Below, piece after piece: positions 5,867-9,049 of a stretch of DNA of 9,049 bases (position 1 is the first letter of the stretch; the number at the start of each line of letters is the position of its first letter). A program made the position numbers and the translations under genes. The notes under the pieces are model-generated. The model was not told the origin of the DNA. It saw only the letters and a program-made list of their open reading frames with translations, and searched no databases. The stretch comes from Anaerolinea thermophila (lineage in GTDB: Bacteria > Chloroflexota > Anaerolineae > Anaerolineales > DRKV01), in assembly GCA_020722405.1 (NCBI GenBank), contig DYKW01000019.1:8176-17224 (forward strand), given 5' to 3'.

Positions 5867-7846
5867 ATGAAAAGATGCTTGTGGCCTGTTCTTATATCGT
5901 TTTTATTGTTTATTTTTATCTCATTTTTGAGACAATGGCATACACAAGCCGCCAAAGTGTCAGGAATGGTCACTGTCCCAGCATCTCCGATTGCTGAGAG
6001 TAATGATTATGCCACCCAAATACTTGGTGACCCGTGGGACCTGAGCGAGTTTACTGATATTTCACAATATTTCAATGCAAAATACCTTGCGCCATCACCG
6101 GATAATCCTTACTTTTACCGGCGTGACCCAGTCATAAAAAATTATTCCGTTGCCAATGGCATTTTTACTGGAACATCAACGGGCACTGTCTTTGAGGGGA
6201 AAAATGGTTGGTTTATGCCGTTGTTCCCCGGTTATGAAACGGCGGTTCATTTGGGCAAGGTTGGCAGTCGTTTCCCAATTAATGCCTCAACCTATGGTTG
6301 TTTTTATATTGCGCTCAAAACCGATTCTGGCCCTAACCGTGATTCAGGAGGTGGCGGGCCAGATCAATATCGAATTTTTTGGTTCGCCGACGACAAATTG
6401 AATAGCAATCCGCCCAATACCTATGGTTTTAGCGTAGGTATACCTCTATATCCCGAAATTGTTGGCGTTGGTTCGGTACCAACGCCGCGTTGGCAATTGC
6501 TAAAAATAGATTTGCGAACGGTTACCAATATTGGCCCTATGAATTGGTCAAATTTAAGTGAGTGGCAGGGCTTGCGTTTTGAGCCGACGATTCAAGAAAA
6601 TGTTTCTTACCAGGTAGATTGGATGCGCTTAACAGATTGTGTTGAGAATAAAGTTACCATTACTTTTAGTCCGGATGACAGCATTGCTTCAATTTGGGTA
6701 CGCCCCGAAGGGACTACTAGAGATATCTTACTGGCTCAGGATGTTGACGGCAGTAGTGGTGCGTATCAACTTGATACACAAGGACTTGCTCCGGGACGGT
6801 ATCAAATTGGTTTGGGTACTCGAGCAAGTACGAACACCCCACCTACTTGCTGTTTACAACGTAGCACGGAATTTATTACTATCAACCAGGCGCCTATTGC
6901 CGCTTTTAAAAATCCAACCCCTTACAACGGCGAAGACCTATCTACAACCCAGGGTAATGCCTGGGATTTTAGCGATTCGTCGGATTATTATGGCATTCAA
7001 TGCGCTCAATATGGGCTTGAAGTCCCAGATTATCTATGGCTCAATACCCCAGGTCTCAATCAACAGTCGCCGGGGTGTGGAAATTCTGGTGGAACAAAAG
7101 TTTCAGATCCATCAATTTATCTTCCAGTAACGCAGCCTATAGATTCTTCGCAATATCGTTATCTCACCTATCGCATGTTTACTGATGCCACTGCTCAAGA
7201 TGTGCCTAATGGCATGATTGTTCGCTGGGTATGGTCTGTGCAAGGCTCCAGCGGTAGACCCGGTTATTACTGCCATAAAGTTACACAAGATTTGCCCTAT
7301 GATGTCGGATGGCAAACTTATGTGATTGATTTATGGGATTTATTTGCCGGTTCTGCCGAGGAATTTGCCGGGGAATGTGACGGATTGAACACCCCCTGGC
7401 GTGATTCAGGGTTAGTGTATCAAGTACGTTTTGACCCTAACGAGAATGTTACTAACTATACGTTTGTTCAAAAACTAGATTGGATTCGTCTTACCAAGCC
7501 CATCTCTGTTGTGCGCGGAGAAATTTATCCCCTCTCGCTCAATAAATTCTTCCCTGGCGACAGTTTCGATACCACTTTATATTACACCACCGATCCTAAA
7601 AACCAACCTATGCAGCATCTGGTGGTATTGTATGATCCTTTGCCTGCCCCAACACCTGGCCCCAACGCAGTTTACTTGCCATTCGTCCGAAAGGGTGGCG
7701 ATCCCTTTGTCGCACCGGGTGACCTGAATTTCGGTTGGGATACCACTACTGTCATCCCCGGCGAGTACTATATCTGTGCAGTCCTGGATGATGGATTGAA
7801 TCAAACGACCCTTTGTTCTGAAGCCACTATCACTGTTACAAATTGA
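5867..7846 (+). CDS. Exported protein of two tandem jelly-roll-like plus Ig-like units, function unknown
   Basis: A 659-residue protein I cannot assign to a named family. Residues 1-29 form a signal peptide or N-terminal anchor: K2/R3, a hydrophobic stretch from 5 to 20, and a possible cleavage near 'TQAA' (26-29). The rest looks like two copies of one unit. Unit 1 has a domain at about 52-256 from 'GDPWDLSEFTD' to 'YQVDWMRLT', then a beta-rich Ig-like domain at about 259-338 ending 'GLAPGRYQIGLG...STEFITI'. Unit 2 repeats this at about 361-543 ('GNAWDFSDSSD' to 'QKLDWIRLT') and 548-658 ('VIPGEYYICAV...SEATITV'). A proline-rich insert with 'VYLPFVRK' (602-609) interrupts the last domain. Ten cysteines in the exported part suggest disulfides. 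Domains of this shape often bind carbohydrate, so a role in binding or organising the glycan made by the neighbours is inferred. No catalytic motif was recognised. The start at 5867 has an AAGGA site; the stop overlaps gene 5. Confidence 0.8.
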   Translation: MKRCLWPVLISFLLFIFISFLRQWHTQAAKVSGMVTVPASPIAESNDYATQILGDPWDLSEFTDISQYFNAKYLAPSPDNPYFYRRDPVIKNYSVANGIFTGTSTGTVFEGKNGWFMPLFPGYETAVHLGKVGSRFPINASTYGCFYIALKTDSGPNRDSGGGGPDQYRIFWFADDKLNSNPPNTYGFSVGIPLYPEIVGVGSVPTPRWQLLKIDLRTVTNIGPMNWSNLSEWQGLRFEPTIQENVSYQVDWMRLTDCVENKVTITFSPDDSIASIWVRPEGTTRDILLAQDVDGSSGAYQLDTQGLAPGRYQIGLGTRASTNTPPTCCLQRSTEFITINQAPIAAFKNPTPYNGEDLSTTQGNAWDFSDSSDYYGIQCAQYGLEVPDYLWLNTPGLNQQSPGCGNSGGTKVSDPSIYLPVTQPIDSSQYRYLTYRMFTDATAQDVPNGMIVRWVWSVQGSSGRPGYYCHKVTQDLPYDVGWQTYVIDLWDLFAGSAEEFAGECDGLNTPWRDSGLVYQVRFDPNENVTNYTFVQKLDWIRLTKPISVVRGEIYPLSLNKFFPGDSFDTTLYYTTDPKNQPMQHLVVLYDPLPAPTPGPNAVYLPFVRKGGDPFVAPGDLNFGWDTTTVIPGEYYICAVLDDGLNQTTLCSEATITVTN

Positions 7847-8991
7847 CGCTCTTGCACATCGCCTACGATGCCACAGCCCTGCCCCCGCACCCTGTGGGGG
7901 CAGGCAACTATATCATCCAACTCCTGCGCGCGTTGATAGAGCAATCTACCAAGGCGCGTTTTACTGTTTTTGCCCAGCCTCACCAGCGTGTTTTGCTGAA
8001 CTTGCCCGCGGACGCGCCGGTTCGCTTCGTCGACGTGCCAACCATGTCGCCGGCGGTGCGCTTATTGTGGGAGCAAACGGTTTTCCCGTGGCACCTGGCT
8101 CGCCTGAAGCCCGACTTGTTGCATAGCCCGCACTACACCATGCCGCTGGCCGCTCCTGTCCCTGTGGTCGTTACTTTGCATGACGCCACCTTTTTCTACT
8201 ATCCCCAGCACCACACCTTCGCCAAAAGACACTTTTTCCCCTTCATCATGCGCCGCAGTGCCCACCGCGCCGCGGCACTGCTTACCGTCTCTGAGAGCAC
8301 CCGCCGGGACATGCAGCGTTGGATCGCTGCCCCGCTCGAGAAGACCTTTGCCACACCGTTGGGCGTGGCGCCCGATTTCCATCCCGTCGACGAGGATACG
8401 GTATTGGCGCGCGTTGCCCGTAAATACAATCTGCCGCCCAAATTCATCCTGTTCGTAGGGCTGCTCGAACCTCGCAAGAATCTCCCCGCACTATTTCGGG
8501 CGTACACCCGTTTGGCCGCCTCCGATTCCGAAACGGCACTGGTCATCGTTGGGCGCAAGGGCTGGCTGCCGCAAGCCATCCTCGAACAGGTGCCTGCGCA
8601 TTTGCATACGCGCATCATTTTCACCGGCTACGTAGCGCAGGCCGACTTGCCGGTCGTGTATAATTTGGCGCAGGTGTTTGTCTACCCATCCTTTTATGAA
8701 GGCTTTGGCTTCCCCGTATTGGAATCCCTGGCCTGTGGGACGCCGGTAGTTACCACCCCCGTTTCATCCATGCCCGAAGTCGCCGGGGAGGCGGCTCTGT
8801 ATGCCCCTCCTGAGGATGACGCTGCACTAAGCGAAGCCATCCTGCGCATTTTGCAAGACCCCGCGCTGGCACAAGACCTGCGCACACGCGGCCTGGCACG
8901 CGCCGCACAATTCACCTGGCAGCGCACCGCCCGCTTGACCTGGCAGGTATACTTGCAGGTATTGGCACAAAACAAGCCGAAAAAAATTTAG
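7843..8991 (+). CDS. GT4-family glycosyltransferase (TTG start)
   Basis: A complete, typical GT4 enzyme of 382 residues, transferring a sugar from a nucleotide donor at the cytoplasmic face of the membrane. Motifs in order: 'LHIAYDATALPPHPVGAGNY' (4-23), 'VVTLHDATFFYYP' (109-121), 'LLTVSESTRRDM' (146-157), 'TPLGVAPDFHP' (171-181), 'FVGLLEPRKNLPALF' (204-218, with R211/K212 at the donor-phosphate site), 'FTGYVAQADLPVVYN' (260-274) and the EX7E motif with E286 and E294 ('YEGFGFPVLES'). The start must be TTG: the frame has a stop at 7819-7821 and no ATG or GTG before the conserved N-terminus, so 7843 (overlapping the gene 4 stop as TTGA) or 7852 are the only options. No Shine-Dalgarno site is seen. 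G+C is much higher than upstream (37 of 60 in 8041-8100), so this gene may belong to a different, possibly native, block. The motif layout recalls mannosyl- and rhamnosyltransferases, but the sugar is not determined. Confidence 0.92.
   Translation: MTLLHIAYDATALPPHPVGAGNYIIQLLRALIEQSTKARFTVFAQPHQRVLLNLPADAPVRFVDVPTMSPAVRLLWEQTVFPWHLARLKPDLLHSPHYTMPLAAPVPVVVTLHDATFFYYPQHHTFAKRHFFPFIMRRSAHRAAALLTVSESTRRDMQRWIAAPLEKTFATPLGVAPDFHPVDEDTVLARVARKYNLPPKFILFVGLLEPRKNLPALFRAYTRLAASDSETALVIVGRKGWLPQAILEQVPAHLHTRIIFTGYVAQADLPVVYNLAQVFVYPSFYEGFGFPVLESLACGTPVVTTPVSSMPEVAGEAALYAPPEDDAALSEAILRILQDPALAQDLRTRGLARAAQFTWQRTARLTWQVYLQVLAQNKPKKI
7878..7904 (+). repeat. Strong GC-rich hairpin at the start of gene 5
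   Basis: The arms CCTGCCCCC (7878-7886) and GGGGGCAGG (7896-7904) are a perfect 9-bp inverted repeat. The stem extends inward by a G-U pair (7887/7895) and two further pairs (7888/7894 and 7889/7893), giving 12 pairs closed by a CCC triloop. It begins 35 bases after the TTG start and lies inside the coding sequence. No T-run follows, so it is not an intrinsic terminator. Confidence 0.8.
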
Positions 8992-8998
8992 CCACCTC

Positions 8999-9049
8999 AT
9001 GCTCTCCATCTGCATCCTGACCCTCAACGCCCGTGACTATTTGCGCGCT
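8999..9049 (+). CDS. Start of a GT2-family glycosyltransferase (3' end outside window)
   Basis: Seventeen codons from the ATG at 8999 read 'MLSICILTLNARDYLRA', the usual beginning of a GT2 (GT-A fold) glycosyltransferase. The hydrophobic first strand leads into 'TLNA..YL', matching the 'TYNR/LNA...YL' entry to the nucleotide-binding site. It starts 7 bases after the stop of gene 5, on the same strand, and shares its high G+C, so it continues the same operon. No clear Shine-Dalgarno site is visible in the short gap. The gene runs off the window, so length, catalytic residues and substrate cannot be seen. Confidence 0.75.
   Translation, partial: MLSICILTLNARDYLRA

Noticed and set aside
6639..7130. 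Forward open frame of 163 codons inside gene 4
   Set aside because: It is out of frame with the exported protein, has no ribosome binding site or motif, and its leucine-rich content follows from the frame shift.
7878..7904. Hairpin at the start of gene 5 as a transcription terminator
   Set aside because: No T-run follows and it lies within a conserved coding sequence.
8199..8624. Reverse-strand open frame of 141 codons, with other reverse frames in 8062-9027
   Set aside because: Long antisense frames are expected opposite a GC-rich gene. The forward strand encodes a clear GT4 enzyme, and the reverse product is Arg/Ser-rich and low in recognisable motifs.

Overview
This window is a stretch of a surface-glycan (exopolysaccharide, O-antigen-like or lipid-linked glycan) biosynthesis locus. 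All six supported genes lie on the + strand and are packed almost without gaps. Two genes are cut by the window edges. No RNA gene, insertion sequence, CRISPR array or replication origin was seen. The only non-coding stretches are an 87-base gap (5780-5866) and a 7-base gap (8992-8998).

Layout: (1) 1-2979, the 3' part of a very large fused glycosyltransferase: coiled coil, PqqD-like domain, GT2 domain, GT4-like GT-B domain and a basic C-terminal tail. (2) 2976-4553, a polytopic GT-C-type membrane glycosyltransferase. (3) 4550-5779, a soluble GT4 glycosyltransferase. (4) 5867-7846, an exported protein built from two tandem copies of a jelly-roll-like plus Ig-like unit. (5) 7843-8991, a second GT4 glycosyltransferase with a forced TTG start. 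(6) 8999 to the edge, the first 17 codons of a GT2 glycosyltransferase. Genes 1/2 and 2/3 overlap by ATGA and genes 4/5 by TTGA, which suggests translational coupling within one operon, or two operons split at the 5780-5866 gap.

Organism: bacterial. A member of Chloroflexota (Anaerolineae or Caldilineae type) is my best guess. It rests on the coiled-coil 'SRSWRL' glycosyltransferase style, the PqqD-like insertion and a 'VYLPFVRK' motif of the kind common in secreted Chloroflexota proteins. This is inference; no marker gene is present. Hand counts of 60-base lines give about 33-45% G+C in most of genes 1-4 and about 62% in gene 5, so genes 1-4 look like a variable, possibly acquired block joined to a higher-GC background.

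Likely joint role: cytoplasmic GT2/GT4 enzymes add sugars from nucleotide donors to a membrane-bound acceptor. The GT-C enzyme adds a sugar from a polyprenyl-phosphate donor on the outer face. The exported two-unit protein may bind or organise the product outside the cell. The most notable sequence signals are a run of ten G inside the GT4 half of gene 1, where loss or gain of one base would remove that half but leave the GT2 half, and a strong hairpin 35 bases after the TTG start of gene 5.
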